Counted from the first letter of the stretch, positions 33,820 to 44,179 are shown. The stretch is 64,000 nt of DNA from CAWIKY01 sp963836905 (GCA_963836905.1 CAWIKY010000006.1:744001-808000), one strand, 5' to 3'. The notes: generated by a model from the sequence alone, not told the origin. Made by a program: numbers and translations.

Positions 33820-36282
33820 GGTCAGTCTCCTTGGCTTCGGTGGGGGATAGGGTGGCGTCGATGACATCGTCGGATGGCCCGAGCAGTTCGACAGCCCAAT
33901 TGAGACCGCGCCGCGCGAGCCCAGGCGGCGGCAAATCCGTCGCGGCCATGTTCGGCGAGCACGGCATCAATGGCGGCGTGGTCGGACTTGGAAGAGGCCG
34001 CGGTGAAGGCCAGTGCGATCTCGCCGAGGCCGAGCGCGAAGAGCCTGTTCCCTCGCCGGGACTGGCAGTAGTAATCCTGCTTCGGGATTGCGCGGGCGAC
34101 AATCTCGATCTGTCGGTCGTTCAGCCCGAAGCTGCGGTAGGTCGCGCTGATCTGCGGTTCGAAGGCGCGCTCATTCGGCAGGAAGATTCGGGTCGGGCAG
34201 CTCTCGACGATGGCGGGTGCGATATCCGAGCCGTCAATGTCAGCCAGCGATTGGGTGGCAAAGACGACGCTCGCGTTCTTCTTGCGCAAGGTCTTCAACC
34301 ATTCGCGAAGCTGGCTGCCGAAGGTGGCATCATCGAGCGCGAGCCATCCTTCATCGACGATGATGAGGCTGGGTCGTCCATCGAGCCGGGCTGCGATACG
34401 GTGGAAGAGATAGGCGAGCACGGCTGGTGCTGCTGCTGATCCGATCAGTCCCTCGGTCTCGAAGGCTTGCATGTCCGCCGTTCCGAGCGCTTCGCTCTCG
34501 GCATCGAGCAGCCGCCCGAACGGACCGCCGAGGCAGAATGGGGCCATGGCGCGTTTGAGATCATTGGATTGGAGCAGGACCGACCAGGCCCGTCAGGGTG
34601 CGTTCCGCGGCAGGCGCGGATGCTAGTGACCTCAGCGCGGACCAAAGATGATCGCGGGCTATGGGGTCAATATCCATGCCCTCGCGAGCGAGTAATCCCG
34701 CGAGCCAGTCCTGCGCCCACGCGCGTTCGGCGGCATCATCGATCCGCGCGAGCGGCTGTAATTGGACGGTACCTTCTTCGTCCGAAAGCGCCAGACCGAG
34801 ATCTTCCCAATCGCCGCCGCAGGCGACCGTCGCGCAGCGGATCGAGCCGCCGAAGTCGAAGGCGAAGACCTGGGCGTCCGCATAGCGGCGGAACTGCAGC
34901 GCCATGAGTGCGAGCAGCACAGATTTACCCGCCCCGGTCGGCCCGACCATAAGCGTATGGCCAACATCCCCGACATGGGTCGAGAAGCGGAATGGCGTCG
35001 CACCCTGAGTCTCGGCATAAAAGAGCGGCGGGCCGTTCAGATGATCGTTGCGCGCGGGTCCGGCCCAGACCGCCGAGATCGGTATCATATGCGCGAGGTT
35101 CAGGGTCGAGATCGGCGGCTGGCGCACATTGGCGTAGAGATGGCCGGGCAATGATCCAAGCCAGGCCTCGACCGCGTTCAACGTCTCGGGGATGCAGTTG
35201 AAGTCCCGGCCTTGGATGACCTTTTCGGCGAGCTTCATCTTCGCGTCGGCGACGCGCTCGTCCTCGTCCCAGACCGTTATGGTCGCGGTCACATAGGCCG
35301 CACCCACGATGTCCGAGCCGAGTTCCTGCAGGGCGTCGTCGGCATCGAGCGCCTTGTTCTCGGCATCGCTGTCCATGAGGGCGGACGCCTCGTTGGTCAT
35401 GACTTCCTTGAGGATCGCCGCCACCGATTTGCGCTTAGCGAACCACTGGCGACGGATGCGGGTCAGGAGCTTGGTCGCATCGGCTTTGTCGAGACAGATG
35501 GCGCGCGTGGCCCAACGGTATTCGAATGCCTGAGCATTGAGTTCGTCGAGAAGTCCGGGCCAGGTCGAGGTCGGGAAGCCGGTGATGGAAAGCGTGCGCA
35601 AATGGGCATCTCCCAAGCGCGGGGCAAGACCGCCGATCAGCGGTTGGTCCGCGAGATAGGCGTCGAGATGCATCGGGGTTTCAGGCACCCGGACAGTCTG
35701 CCGCCGCGTCGAGATCGTCGAATGCAGATAGGTCAGCGTATCTTCGTCGGAGAGCCAAGCGGCTTCGGGCATGAAGCCGTCGAAGAGATCGAGCAGGCGT
35801 TCGCTGCGCGATGTGAAGACAGCGATGTGCTCCTGCGGATTTGCGCCTTTGGTCGGTGCGTCCTCAAAAAGCCAACCGCTCGCGCGGCTCGTATCGTCGG
35901 CGGGCGGCATCCAGGTCAGGGTCAGGAAATAGCGGCTCTCGAAATGGGCGGATGCTTCTTCGAACTGTGCGCGGCGTTCCGCATCCACGAGCGCCGACAC
36001 CAGATCGGGAAACTCCGAGAGCGGATACTCTCGCGCCGGAATTCGCTGCGCTTCGACGAAGACGGCCCATCGCGAGCCGAGGCGGCGCAGGGCACTGTTG
36101 AGACGTGCCGCGGTGGCGACGAGCTCGGCGGGTGTGGCGGAGTCGAGGTCCGGCCCCCGGAACCGCGCCGTGCGTTGGAGGCTACCATCCTTATTGAGCA
36201 CGATCCCGTCGCTGATCAGCGCGGCCCAAGGCAGGAAGTCCGCGAGCATCGAGGCTTTGGAGCGGTATTCGGCGAGGCGCAT
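33806..36282 (-). pseudogene. trbE: TrbE (VirB4-like ATPase), broken by two frameshifts
   Basis: Main ATPase of pilus assembly. Three reading frames together make one complete TrbE. The first covers the N-terminal domain and Walker A (VGPTGAGKSVLL) and ends at LTGLVGPAPIQ. The family sequence LLQSNDLKRAMAPFCLGG then continues one frame over, holding Walker B (LIIVDEGWLALDD). A third frame resumes at ARRGLNWAVELLG to the stop at 33806. Removing one base near 34578-34581 and one near 33918-33924 restores the gene. If real, conjugation would be disabled; if artefactual, trbE is intact. Confidence 0.88.
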
Positions 36283-36289
36283 CATCAGC

Positions 36290-36559
36290 TCACACCTCCA
36301 TCCAGGTCGGATAACGAAGGTGACGACGCGCCACGTCAGCGATCTGAGGATCACGCTTCGCGGCATAGACCGCCAGCATATGTCCAACGGCCCAGAGGAT
36401 CAGCCCGACGAGCCAGAGCCGTAGACCGAGACCGACTGCCGCCGCGATTGTGCCATTGGCGATCGCGATGGTTCGCGGTGCGCCGCCCAGCAGGATCGGC
36501 ATAGTGAGCGCGCGATGTACGGGCGCGGTGAAGCCAGGGATCTCGGTCGCGTCGCTCAT
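36290..36559 (-). CDS. trbD: Conjugal transfer protein TrbD (VirB3-like)
   Basis: An 89-residue inner-membrane protein. The hydrophilic start SDATEIPGFTAPVHRALTMP is followed by a paired hydrophobic stretch (residues 28-65) and a basic end HLRYPTWMEV, all standard for TrbD. ATG 36559 overlaps the trbC stop. The longer frame upstream is a shadow of trbC. Confidence 0.93.
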   Translation of the reverse strand: MSDATEIPGFTAPVHRALTMPILLGGAPRTIAIANGTIAAAVGLGLRLWLVGLILWAVGHMLAVYAAKRDPQIADVARRHLRYPTWMEV

Positions 36560-36891
36560 ATAAGTACGCCGCCGCCGAAGGAGAAAAAGCTCAGGAAGAA
36601 GCTGGACGCGGCGAAGGCGATCGACAGGCCAAACACGATCTGTACGAGACGCCGTGCGCCGCCGGATGTGTCGCCGAAGGCGAGCGTCAATCCGGTGATG
36701 ATGATGATCATGACCGCGACGATCTTGGCGACGGGACCTTCGATCGACTCCAGAATGGCCTGCAACGGGGCTTCCCAAGGCATGCCCGAGCCTGCGGCTT
36801 CGGCTTGACCTGCGACTAGCAAAAAGCCGAGTGCAACCGCCGAGGCATAGGTCGGCCAGCGCGGATAGAGGATAGAAGGTCGTGTCATCAT
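36556..36891 (-). CDS. trbC: Conjugal transfer pilin TrbC (VirB2-like)
   Basis: Precursor of the conjugative pilin. A signal segment (YASAVALGFLLVAGQAEA) precedes two hydrophobic helices separated by a small loop (ITGLTLAFGDTSGGARRL). The 111-residue length is normal. It overlaps trbB by 4 nt. In IncP-type systems TrbC is cleaved and cyclised by the TraF peptidase, also present here at 43206. Confidence 0.94.
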   Translation of the reverse strand: MMTRPSILYPRWPTYASAVALGFLLVAGQAEAAGSGMPWEAPLQAILESIEGPVAKIVAVMIIIITGLTLAFGDTSGGARRLVQIVFGLSIAFAASSFFLSFFSFGGGVLI

Positions 36892-37871
36892 GGGTTTGGT
36901 CCTTTCGATTGGGTGACGATGGGTTGGAGCGCGTAGTCACCGTCGGCTGTCAGGCCGATCACACGTGCGAGCTCGGTCAGTCGGCGGTCGGAACCACGGC
37001 CCGTGAGGATCGCGAGCACATCGATCGTGTCGGCGATCAGCGGACGCGGCACCGTGACGACGGCTTCCTGGATGAGCTGTTCGAGGCGCCGCAGTGCGCC
37101 GATGGCGGAGCCCGCGTGGATCGTTCCGATGCCGCCCGGATGGCCAGTGCCCCAGGCTTTGAGGAGATCGAGCGCTTCGGCTCCGCGCACCTCACCGATT
37201 GGGATGCGGTCCGGACGCAGGCGGAGTGAAGATCGTACAAGATCGGAGAGTGTCGCGACACCGTCTTTGGTACGCAGTGCGACGAGATTGGGCGTCGTGC
37301 ATTGAAGCTCGCGCGTGTCCTCGATCAGAACCACGCGATCAGAAGTCTTGGCGACCTCTGCGAGGAGCGCATTCGTAAGAGTGGTTTTGCCGGTCGATGT
37401 GCCCCCAGCAACGAGGATATTTGCACGTCCGGTGACCGCTTCGCGGAGCGCTTCAGCGGCGTCCACCGACATTATCTTGCTGTGGACGTAGTCTTCTAAT
37501 GTGAAGACGGCGACGGCGGGCTTGCGGATTGCAAAGGTCGGCGCGGCGACGACTGGCGGCAGCAACCCCTCGAAGCGTTCGCCAGTCCCCGGCAACTCTG
37601 CGGAAACGCGCGGTGCATCCGCATGGACCTCGGCACCGACATGATGCGCGACTAAACGGACGATCCGCTCGCCATCCTCGGCAGACAGGTGGATGTCAGT
37701 ATCGCATAGACCCTCGCCGAGACGGTCGACCCAAAGGCGGCCGTCGGGATTGAGCATGACCTCGACGACCGCGTCTTCATCGAGCCAGGCCGCGATATTG
37801 GCCCCAAGCGCTGTCCAGAGCATGCGGGAACCGCGCTCGATCGCTTCTGATTTGAAAGTTTGGACGTTCAT
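36888..37871 (-). CDS. trbB: Conjugal transfer ATPase TrbB (VirB11-like)
   Basis: Hexameric traffic ATPase. Walker A is GGTSTGKTTL near residue 157, the Asp box is VLIEDTREL, Walker B lies in RIPIGEVRGAEALDLL, and the His box is TGHPGGIGTIHA. At 327 residues it is complete. It is first in the trb operon; the 145 bp upstream, before the CopG gene, is AT-richer than its surroundings and should hold the operon promoter, but I cannot point to certain -35/-10 boxes. Confidence 0.96.
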   Translation of the reverse strand: MNVQTFKSEAIERGSRMLWTALGANIAAWLDEDAVVEVMLNPDGRLWVDRLGEGLCDTDIHLSAEDGERIVRLVAHHVGAEVHADAPRVSAELPGTGERFEGLLPPVVAAPTFAIRKPAVAVFTLEDYVHSKIMSVDAAEALREAVTGRANILVAGGTSTGKTTLTNALLAEVAKTSDRVVLIEDTRELQCTTPNLVALRTKDGVATLSDLVRSSLRLRPDRIPIGEVRGAEALDLLKAWGTGHPGGIGTIHAGSAIGALRRLEQLIQEAVVTVPRPLIADTIDVLAILTGRGSDRRLTELARVIGLTADGDYALQPIVTQSKGPNP

Positions 37872-38016
37872 TGGCGGTCCCGCATCTGGTTACGGGATCG
37901 AGCAAGAAGACCGGATTTAGGTCATCGGCAACAAGTTTGACGGCGTAGTAGTGAAGTAGGGTAGAATGGCAGGAAATAGCGCAGATTGCCGACAGCGGTG
38001 TCAGCGTTTTAGGGAA

Positions 38017-38430
38017 TCATTTTTCTGGAATTATGTCTGAGGAGACTTCCTTGGCCAATGTTGTACCTTTGGCGAGCCGCCTTCCTAACACTTCGACAAA
38101 TCCGTCATAGCGTTCCTTGCCAGACGCCTGCACAGCAGCCCGCATATCTTCCGGCATCGGCGGCGTCGTCGTGAGCCAAAATTTGACGAACAGCGCAACG
38201 GCCTCATTACCGATGGACTGATCGCGTTCCAGCCGCTCGACGGCCCGTGTAAGCCGGTCCAAACGCCGGACGATCGCGGCTTCGCGCTGATCGGCACCGT
38301 CTGGCGATAGGAACGCTGCAAGCGCTGCCTCGACGATCTGAGATTTTGACACCTTCCGCCGCGCCGCCAGCGCCTCAAGCTCACCCGAGAGCGCCGAGTC
38401 GAAATATACGTTCAGACGATCCTTCTTCAT
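38017..38430 (-). CDS. CopG-family ribbon-helix-helix protein
   Basis: A 137-residue DNA-binding protein. RLNVYFDSALSGELEALA forms the ribbon and first helix, and KVSKSQIVEAALAAFLS the second. The remainder is helical. The same type of gene sits between traG and trbB in related elements, so it is probably a local repressor of transfer genes. Its start is 9 nt from the traG stop. Confidence 0.88.
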   Translation of the reverse strand: MKKDRLNVYFDSALSGELEALAARRKVSKSQIVEAALAAFLSPDGADQREAAIVRRLDRLTRAVERLERDQSIGNEAVALFVKFWLTTTPPMPEDMRAAVQASGKERYDGFVEVLGRRLAKGTTLAKEVSSDIIPEK

Positions 38431-38439
38431 TCCGGCCTC

Positions 38440-40434
38440 CTAGAGCTCGATCCCGTCATCGGGGTCGAGCGAGGCTTGCCGAGCGACGGAGCCGAACCGA
38501 TCGCGCATCGTCTTTGCCCGCTGCGCGTCGTCATCGGGCTCTTCGTCCAACTGCGCGAACTCGTTGCGCACATTTGCCGGATCGGGGGCGACATCCTCAT
38601 GCTCAGGCAGGTCCGGTTCACGGCGCACTCCGCCGTCCGTGTCGTCTGAAGATTTCTTTCGCTTTGGCGGCGGTGGTGTGGCGATGGGTTCCAGCTGGCT
38701 CCAATCATCGGAACCCAGACTTTTTGTAGTGCAAGTTTTCTCGAGTTCAGGCGGCGGGCCGATCCGCGCATGGAACTGCGGGTCAGCATAGTATCGCGCT
38801 TTCTCGGCGCGCACTGGCGGCGAACCGGAGACGAGCACCACTTCATCCGTTGGGGGTAGCTGCATCATCTCGCCGGGCGTGAGCAGTGGCCGCGCCGTCT
38901 CCTGCCGCGACACCATCAGATGCCCGAGCCAGGGCGACAATCTGTGCCCGGCATAGTTCTTCATCGCGCGCATCTCGGTCGCGGTGCCGAGTGCGTCGGA
39001 CACCCGCTTGGCCGTGCGTTCGTCGTTGGTCGCGAACGCTACCCGGACATGGCAATTGTCGAGGATCGCGTTGTTCTGGCCGTAGGCTTTCTCGATTTGG
39101 TTGAGCGACTGGGCGATCAGGAAGGCCTTGATGCCGTAGCCTGCCATGAAAGCAAGCTGGCTCTCGAAGAAGTCGAGCCGCCCGAGTGCCGGGAACTCGT
39201 CGAGCATCAGCAACACGCGGTGCCTGCGCTCCGCGTGCAGATCTTCGGTCAGGCGACGACCGATCTGGTTGAGCACGAGCCGGATCAGCGGTTTGGTCCG
39301 CGAGATGTCGGATGGCGGTACGACGAGGTACAGCGTGATGGGATGATCACCTGTCACCAGGTCATCAATCCGCCAGTCGCAGCGGCGCGTGACTTTGGCG
39401 ACGACGGGGTCGCGATAGAGTCCGAGGAAGCTCATCGCTGTCGAGAGCACACCGGAGCGTTCGTTCTCCGATTTGTTGAGAAGCTCCCGTGCGGCTTGCG
39501 CCACGACCGGGTGGGGTCGGTCGCGCAAATGCGGCGTGCGCATCATCGCAGCAAGCGTGGATTCGATCGTCCGCTTGGGATCAGACAGGAAGGCGGCAAC
39601 ACCGGCGAGCGTCTTGTCCGCCTCGGCGTAGAGGACATGCAGGATCGCGCCGACCAGCAGCGAGTGGCTGGTTTTCTCCCAATGGTTCCGCCGTTCGAGC
39701 AGACCCTCGGGATCGACCAAGATGTCGGCCACGTTCTGGACATCGCGCACTTCCGTATCGCCCCTTCGAACTTCGAGCAGCGGGTTGTACGCCGCCGAGT
39801 TCGCATCGGTCGGATCGAACAGAAGCACTCGACTGAACCGCGATCGCCAGTTCGCTGTGAGCTGCCAGTTTTCGCCCTTGATGTCGTGCACAATCGTCGA
39901 GCCGGGCCAGGTCAGAAGCGAGGGCACAACCAGCCCGACGCCTTTCCCGGACCGCGTCGGCGCGAAGCACAGCACATGCTCGGGCCCGTCGTGCCGGAGG
40001 TAGCGTGACCCATAGCGTCCGAGAACGACACCATCTTCTTTCAGGAGCCCAGCGGCCCGGACATCTTTCTCGGTTCCCCAACGCGCCGAGCCGTAAGTCG
40101 TCACATCGCTCGCTTCGCGTGCGCGCAGCACGGAGAGGAAGATCGCGACGCCGACGGCGGCGATCCCGCCCGCGCCCGCGATGATCGCACCCTCCATGAA
40201 CACGCGCGGTGCATAGGCATCATACCAGTACCACCAGACGAAGACGTTCCACGGCGGATAGATTGGCAGACCTAAGAGGCCTGTCATCGGTGCGCCGAGC
40301 TGTTCCTGGAAGCCGAGCCGGAAAGCGACCCACTGGGTCGCGCCCCAAACGATGGCGATTGCGACCAACGAGACGATGAGGATTTGTCCCCAGAGGATGG
40401 CGGTGGCAGGTGAGTGATGTTTCTTGCGCGTCAT
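38440..40434 (-). CDS. traG: Type IV coupling protein TraG (VirD4-like)
   Basis: Membrane-anchored ATPase that delivers the relaxase-DNA complex to the channel. Two N-terminal helices (residues 15-35 and 75-100) precede Walker A in CFAPTRSGKGVGLV and Walker B in HRVLLMLDEFPALG. The acidic, proline-rich C-terminal tail is usual. ATG 40434 gives the common MTRKKHHSP start; upstream in-frame codons overlap the relaxase end. At 664 residues it is intact. Confidence 0.95.
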   Translation of the reverse strand: MTRKKHHSPATAILWGQILIVSLVAIAIVWGATQWVAFRLGFQEQLGAPMTGLLGLPIYPPWNVFVWWYWYDAYAPRVFMEGAIIAGAGGIAAVGVAIFLSVLRAREASDVTTYGSARWGTEKDVRAAGLLKEDGVVLGRYGSRYLRHDGPEHVLCFAPTRSGKGVGLVVPSLLTWPGSTIVHDIKGENWQLTANWRSRFSRVLLFDPTDANSAAYNPLLEVRRGDTEVRDVQNVADILVDPEGLLERRNHWEKTSHSLLVGAILHVLYAEADKTLAGVAAFLSDPKRTIESTLAAMMRTPHLRDRPHPVVAQAARELLNKSENERSGVLSTAMSFLGLYRDPVVAKVTRRCDWRIDDLVTGDHPITLYLVVPPSDISRTKPLIRLVLNQIGRRLTEDLHAERRHRVLLMLDEFPALGRLDFFESQLAFMAGYGIKAFLIAQSLNQIEKAYGQNNAILDNCHVRVAFATNDERTAKRVSDALGTATEMRAMKNYAGHRLSPWLGHLMVSRQETARPLLTPGEMMQLPPTDEVVLVSGSPPVRAEKARYYADPQFHARIGPPPELEKTCTTKSLGSDDWSQLEPIATPPPPKRKKSSDDTDGGVRREPDLPEHEDVAPDPANVRNEFAQLDEEPDDDAQRAKTMRDRFGSVARQASLDPDDGIEL

Positions 40435-40448
40435 GAATATCTCCGAAG

Positions 40449-42203
40449 TCAGATCGAAAGTCCGCGCTTGCGGCCCAGCGTCCAATCGATCCCGCCACCG
40501 GCGGTCACGGTGCCGGACACAGTCTGGCCGAGGTGTTTTTCGAGTTGCGGTTTCCAGGGGACGAGTTCGAAGCCCATCCCGTCATCGATCATGGCAAACC
40601 GACCCGAAGCGAGATCGAGCCGCTGGCGATAAGTCCCCGCCACGCTCTCGCCGCCCTCCGATTTACGGAACGGCAATCCGGTCTTGTCTGAGATGCGTTT
40701 GGCGGTGGTGTCCAATTCGCGTGCGCGAAGTGTCTTCAGGAGATCGCGGTTGAAGGTTGTGCGTTGGCCTTGGTGGGACGCCAGACCTTGCTCGACGAGA
40801 TGGTCGGCGCGTTTCTTCAATGCGTCGCGCACCTCCGCGCCGAACCCGCTATGGCTGAGCGGCGCGCGGGTCTTCGCGACCGCGAGACGATCGACCCAGG
40901 TCGCGCCGTTGGCCTGGACCTGCCCATCGAGGGCGAGATCTGAGCGACCGACCAGAGCCATGCGTCGCGACGTGCCATCTTTGCCGGCCCAACTTCGGGT
41001 TTCGACGATCCCGCCTGCAGGAGTATCGCCGGTCAGGTCGAGATCGCGGAAGCGCAGATGATGGAGGCGGCCATCAATTCCGTCGATGATGGCGTAGGCT
41101 TCGCCGGTCAGCTCGTTGTGCAAGCCGCGCTCGACCAGCTTGCCGAGAATGGGCGAAGTGGGCGCATTCTCGATGGCGAAGTCGGACTGCGCGCGAGCAT
41201 GGCCACCTGTGGCGCGGTGCATGGTCTTGATGATGTCGCCCCGTACCGCGAGATCGCGCAGCGTCTCTTCCATACCGGGCTTCAATTGCCATACGGACGG
41301 CGCGAGCCGCTCGGCCAATCCGAACCGCTCCAATGTCTGGGCGCGTCCAATCATCCGGCGCTTTAATTCGCGGTCTTCGAGATCGGGCGCGCCGGGCCGC
41401 ATGTCGGCGATGCCCGCCCCGTTATCGGCGTAAGCGCGAAGTGCGCGGTCCAATCCGGTCCAGCGTTCGGCTTTCACCTCCAGATCGAGACCAGCCGCGA
41501 TCTCCTTCTCAGTGCGCGGGCCGAGCTCAAGCTGGACCAGTTGTTCTGCGCGCCCGCGCAGTCCGCTGGCGATGTAGTCGCGTGAGATGACGAGGTCTTT
41601 GCCGTCATCAGCCTTCCCGCGCACCAGGATGTGAACGTGCGGATTGTCGGTGTTCCAATGATCGACAGCGGCCCAGTCGAGCTTTGTGCCGAGATCGCGT
41701 TCGGATTGGTTCATGAGGTCGCGCGTGAAGGCGCGCAGGTCGTCCATCTGCCCCGCATCTTCGGGCGAGACGATGAAGCGGAAATGATGGCGATCGTCTT
41801 CGCAGCGCCCGGCGAAGTCTCGATCATTCACACCATCGCTCTCGTTTCCGAACAGTCCCGCATCCCTGCCGTCCTTCGTTACGCCTTCGCGCTTGAGATA
41901 GGTGATGTGTTTGGCCAGCGGGGCCGAGCGAAACTTCTGCGCCCGATGCCTTACGACCCGCGCATTCACAATGACGCGGCGAGCTGTTCGCGAAAGGCCG
42001 CGCGAGGTGCGCACGAAGCGTCCGCGCCCGAAGGTCGACTGCCCGCCGCGCGCGCCTGCCGATCGGAAATGGTGACCCGTGTGACCGGCCTTGCGGGCAG
42101 CCCGCATGACCTGTCCGACGAAGCTCTTGGCCTTCTTCGCACTGGTGCCTTTGTTGCGGATGCGGCCTGGTCGGATACGCAAATCTTTATCGCGCTTGCT
42201 CAT
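40449..42203 (-). CDS. Relaxase with DUF3363 domain
   Basis: DNA-nicking mobilisation protein of the VirD2/RlxS-type found in alphaproteobacterial ICEs. A basic N-terminus is followed by the relaxase core with RHHFRFIVSPEDA and the metal histidines in NPHVHILVRG. The DUF3363 region fills the C-terminal half. ATG 42203 (MSKRDKDLRIRPG) is preferred; upstream in-frame sequence lacks homology. At 584 residues it appears intact. The relaxase would cut oriT and pilot single-stranded element DNA to the recipient. Confidence 0.92.
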   Translation of the reverse strand: MSKRDKDLRIRPGRIRNKGTSAKKAKSFVGQVMRAARKAGHTGHHFRSAGARGGQSTFGRGRFVRTSRGLSRTARRVIVNARVVRHRAQKFRSAPLAKHITYLKREGVTKDGRDAGLFGNESDGVNDRDFAGRCEDDRHHFRFIVSPEDAGQMDDLRAFTRDLMNQSERDLGTKLDWAAVDHWNTDNPHVHILVRGKADDGKDLVISRDYIASGLRGRAEQLVQLELGPRTEKEIAAGLDLEVKAERWTGLDRALRAYADNGAGIADMRPGAPDLEDRELKRRMIGRAQTLERFGLAERLAPSVWQLKPGMEETLRDLAVRGDIIKTMHRATGGHARAQSDFAIENAPTSPILGKLVERGLHNELTGEAYAIIDGIDGRLHHLRFRDLDLTGDTPAGGIVETRSWAGKDGTSRRMALVGRSDLALDGQVQANGATWVDRLAVAKTRAPLSHSGFGAEVRDALKKRADHLVEQGLASHQGQRTTFNRDLLKTLRARELDTTAKRISDKTGLPFRKSEGGESVAGTYRQRLDLASGRFAMIDDGMGFELVPWKPQLEKHLGQTVSGTVTAGGGIDWTLGRKRGLSI

Positions 42204-42451
42204 GGCTGTGCAGCTCTGAGATTCCCGCGCGGCACGGTCAAAGGCGAGCGAAAACAGCACACTAGATGTGAGCGTGGCACTATGGGTGCGTGCAGAATGT
42301 GCGAAAAACCCAACAACAACAACGCCGTAACGCCCCAGCGTGCCCGGTCTTTTATCTTGCCCTCCCACCGTTGATCCCTGCTGCAATCCTCTCACGGCCG
42401 CATTCCATTCGAAGCAGCACGACGGAATGAGACGGAGCGCGAATGAGCGGT
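42204..42451. other. Intergenic region upstream of relaxase, candidate oriT or promoter
   Basis: A 248-bp gene-free stretch, AT-richer than its neighbours, containing a CATTCC/GGAATG inverted repeat (about 42404-42428) and a run of AAC triplets. Origins of transfer often lie beside the relaxase gene. I could not identify a nic consensus, so the assignment rests on position. Confidence 0.3.
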
Positions 42452-43202
42452 TCATCGGTCCGTCTCCGTCGATCTGGAGACGAAAAGCGGGTTGGCACGC
42501 TCGTTTTGCGGTGCGTTGGGAGGACCCTCTGACGACTGGTCGACGGGACGTTGCCGACTGTCACGTCGGTTGCTCTGCTGCTGACTGTCTGCAGATGAAA
42601 CGGGCGCGAAGAGCGGCGCTTCCTGCCACCGGTGCTGCGGAAATGGTGCGCGTTGCTTGCAACGGGACGGCGTCCGAAAGGCCGAGCTCCTGCGACAGCG
42701 CTGCAACGTAGCGGCGTGTCTCGCGCGGCAGCGAACGACCGGTTCGGAGGTGTTCGGCGTAACGTCCAGGACCGGCATTGTACGCCGCAAGAAACCCCGG
42801 TGCGCCGAACTGGTTATACATTTGGCGCAGGTAAGCAGTGCCGGCGAGGATGTTTTCGCGGCGGTCGAACGGGTCAACGCCGAAGCCATGGGCGGCGCGT
42901 AGCTCCGCCCAAGTGCCAGGCATGATCTGCATCAGACCCATCGCACCGGCACGACTGACGGCACGGGGATTGCCCGCACTTTCGGCCTGCATGACGGCGC
43001 GTATCCAGTGCTCCGGGATGCGGAAACGCTGCGCGGCTTCCGCGATGTGGGCGTCAATGTCGGAGGTCGGGGCCGTGGCCTCGGCAGTGCGAGAAACCGT
43101 GTCCCGCGCATCTGCGGCGGGCGGGTTGGCGCAGCCGGAAAGCGCGAGGATCGTCGCAGAAGCCACGATGAACCGACGGCCGGAAGGAGGAAGAAATGAC
43201 AT
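42452..43202 (-). pseudogene. Lytic transglycosylase lipoprotein, frameshift near C-terminus
   Basis: Peptidoglycan-cleaving enzyme that opens the wall for the conjugation machine. A lipoprotein signal (LSGCA) precedes an SLT domain with catalytic Glu in MQAESAGNP and the blocks GLMQIMPGTW and AAYNAGPGRY. In the first frame the protein ends at 42561 with an unusual tail. A one-base shift near 42625-42633 gives WQEAPLFAPVSS through NPLFVSRSTETDR to 42452, which reads like the natural end of the family. The catalytic domain is intact in either case, so function may survive. Confidence 0.8.
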
Positions 43203-43205
43203 TTG

Positions 43206-43718
43206 TCAGCCCTCCCGGATCCAGATCGGGACGGCGAGGCCGACGATCGCGTCACGTGGCAGCGGCCCGAAGTAACGACCGTCGAGGCTCGCTTCGGTGT
43301 CGGGATTGAGGAAGAAAATCTGATCGTCCGTGAGCGTCTGGCAGCCCTGCCAGACGGGCAGCGGGCGGTCGAACCGGTCTCGCTCCTGAGCGATTGCAAC
43401 GGTCTCGTCGTCGATACTGACGGTCACGCCGATGCGGCAGACACGTTGTCCAGGAAGTGCGGCGACATGCTTGATGAGCGGGACGTCTGCTCCGAGATAA
43501 CCGTGCTCGAGAAGCCAGTCTCCGAGCGGCGACGGCGGCTCCAAGACGACAAGATCGCCGATTGCTGGAAAGTCGAGCGGCTGCACGGCATAGAAGCCGA
43601 TCGGCACACTCGCGGATGCATTCCAGACCAGAATGGGGTTGGCGCGAATGACAGCGGACAGGGTGATCAGTGCGATGGCCGCGCTACCGAGCGCGAGGGT
43701 TTTGCGATGCCGCGTCAT
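43206..43718 (-). CDS. traF: Conjugative transfer signal peptidase TraF (S26 family)
   Basis: Serine peptidase of the signal peptidase I clan that matures and cyclises the TrbC pilin. It has one N-terminal transmembrane helix, the nucleophile Ser in SVPIGFYAV, and the general-base Lys in LIKHVAALPGQRV. The C-terminal LDGRYFGPLPRDAIVG box is standard. At 170 residues it is intact and overlaps DUF2840 by 4 nt. Confidence 0.94.
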   Translation of the reverse strand: MTRHRKTLALGSAAIALITLSAVIRANPILVWNASASVPIGFYAVQPLDFPAIGDLVVLEPPSPLGDWLLEHGYLGADVPLIKHVAALPGQRVCRIGVTVSIDDETVAIAQERDRFDRPLPVWQGCQTLTDDQIFFLNPDTEASLDGRYFGPLPRDAIVGLAVPIWIREG

Positions 43719-44179
43719 GCCGCCAGCGCTCGACGTTTGAGCCAGGCTTCGTGTCGGAACGGCGTATAGCGACGTGGCTCGAGATTGCAGTTGAGGCGGT
43801 TATGGACGTGTCGCCAGTGATCGGGGCAGACGTCTTCGGGTACGATGCCCTCCGCTTCTACCTGGTCGATGGCGAGCAGCACGGCTTCGACCTTCGGCCA
43901 GCCGGAGAGCCGCAGGAGCGATGCACCGCCCGGCGTCACAAAAGGGACGGTCGAATAGCGCTCGCCAGGACGTACCGCCTGCAGGATATCGATCCGGCTT
44001 TCGACCGTACCGTACTCGTTGGCGGCCCAGCGGACGAACGCAAAAACACTGTCGGGATCGACTCCGACGACACGAACGGACCGGCTCTGGATCGTCTCCT
44101 GGACGATCCGACCGAAGCGCAGCCAACGCTCGATGCGGCCTTCGACCCACGTCAGTTCGATGGTCGTGCGCGCGCTCAT
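43715..44179 (-). CDS. DUF2840 protein
   Basis: A 154-residue protein of unknown function that accompanies traF in alphaproteobacterial ICEs. Recognisable parts are TWVEGRIERWLRFGR near the start and VCPDHWRHVHNRL plus PFRHEAWLKRRAL near the end. It overlaps both neighbours by 4 nt, so rdfS-like, DUF2840 and traF form one translational unit. Confidence 0.88.
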   Translation of the reverse strand: MSARTTIELTWVEGRIERWLRFGRIVQETIQSRSVRVVGVDPDSVFAFVRWAANEYGTVESRIDILQAVRPGERYSTVPFVTPGGASLLRLSGWPKVEAVLLAIDQVEAEGIVPEDVCPDHWRHVHNRLNCNLEPRRYTPFRHEAWLKRRALAA

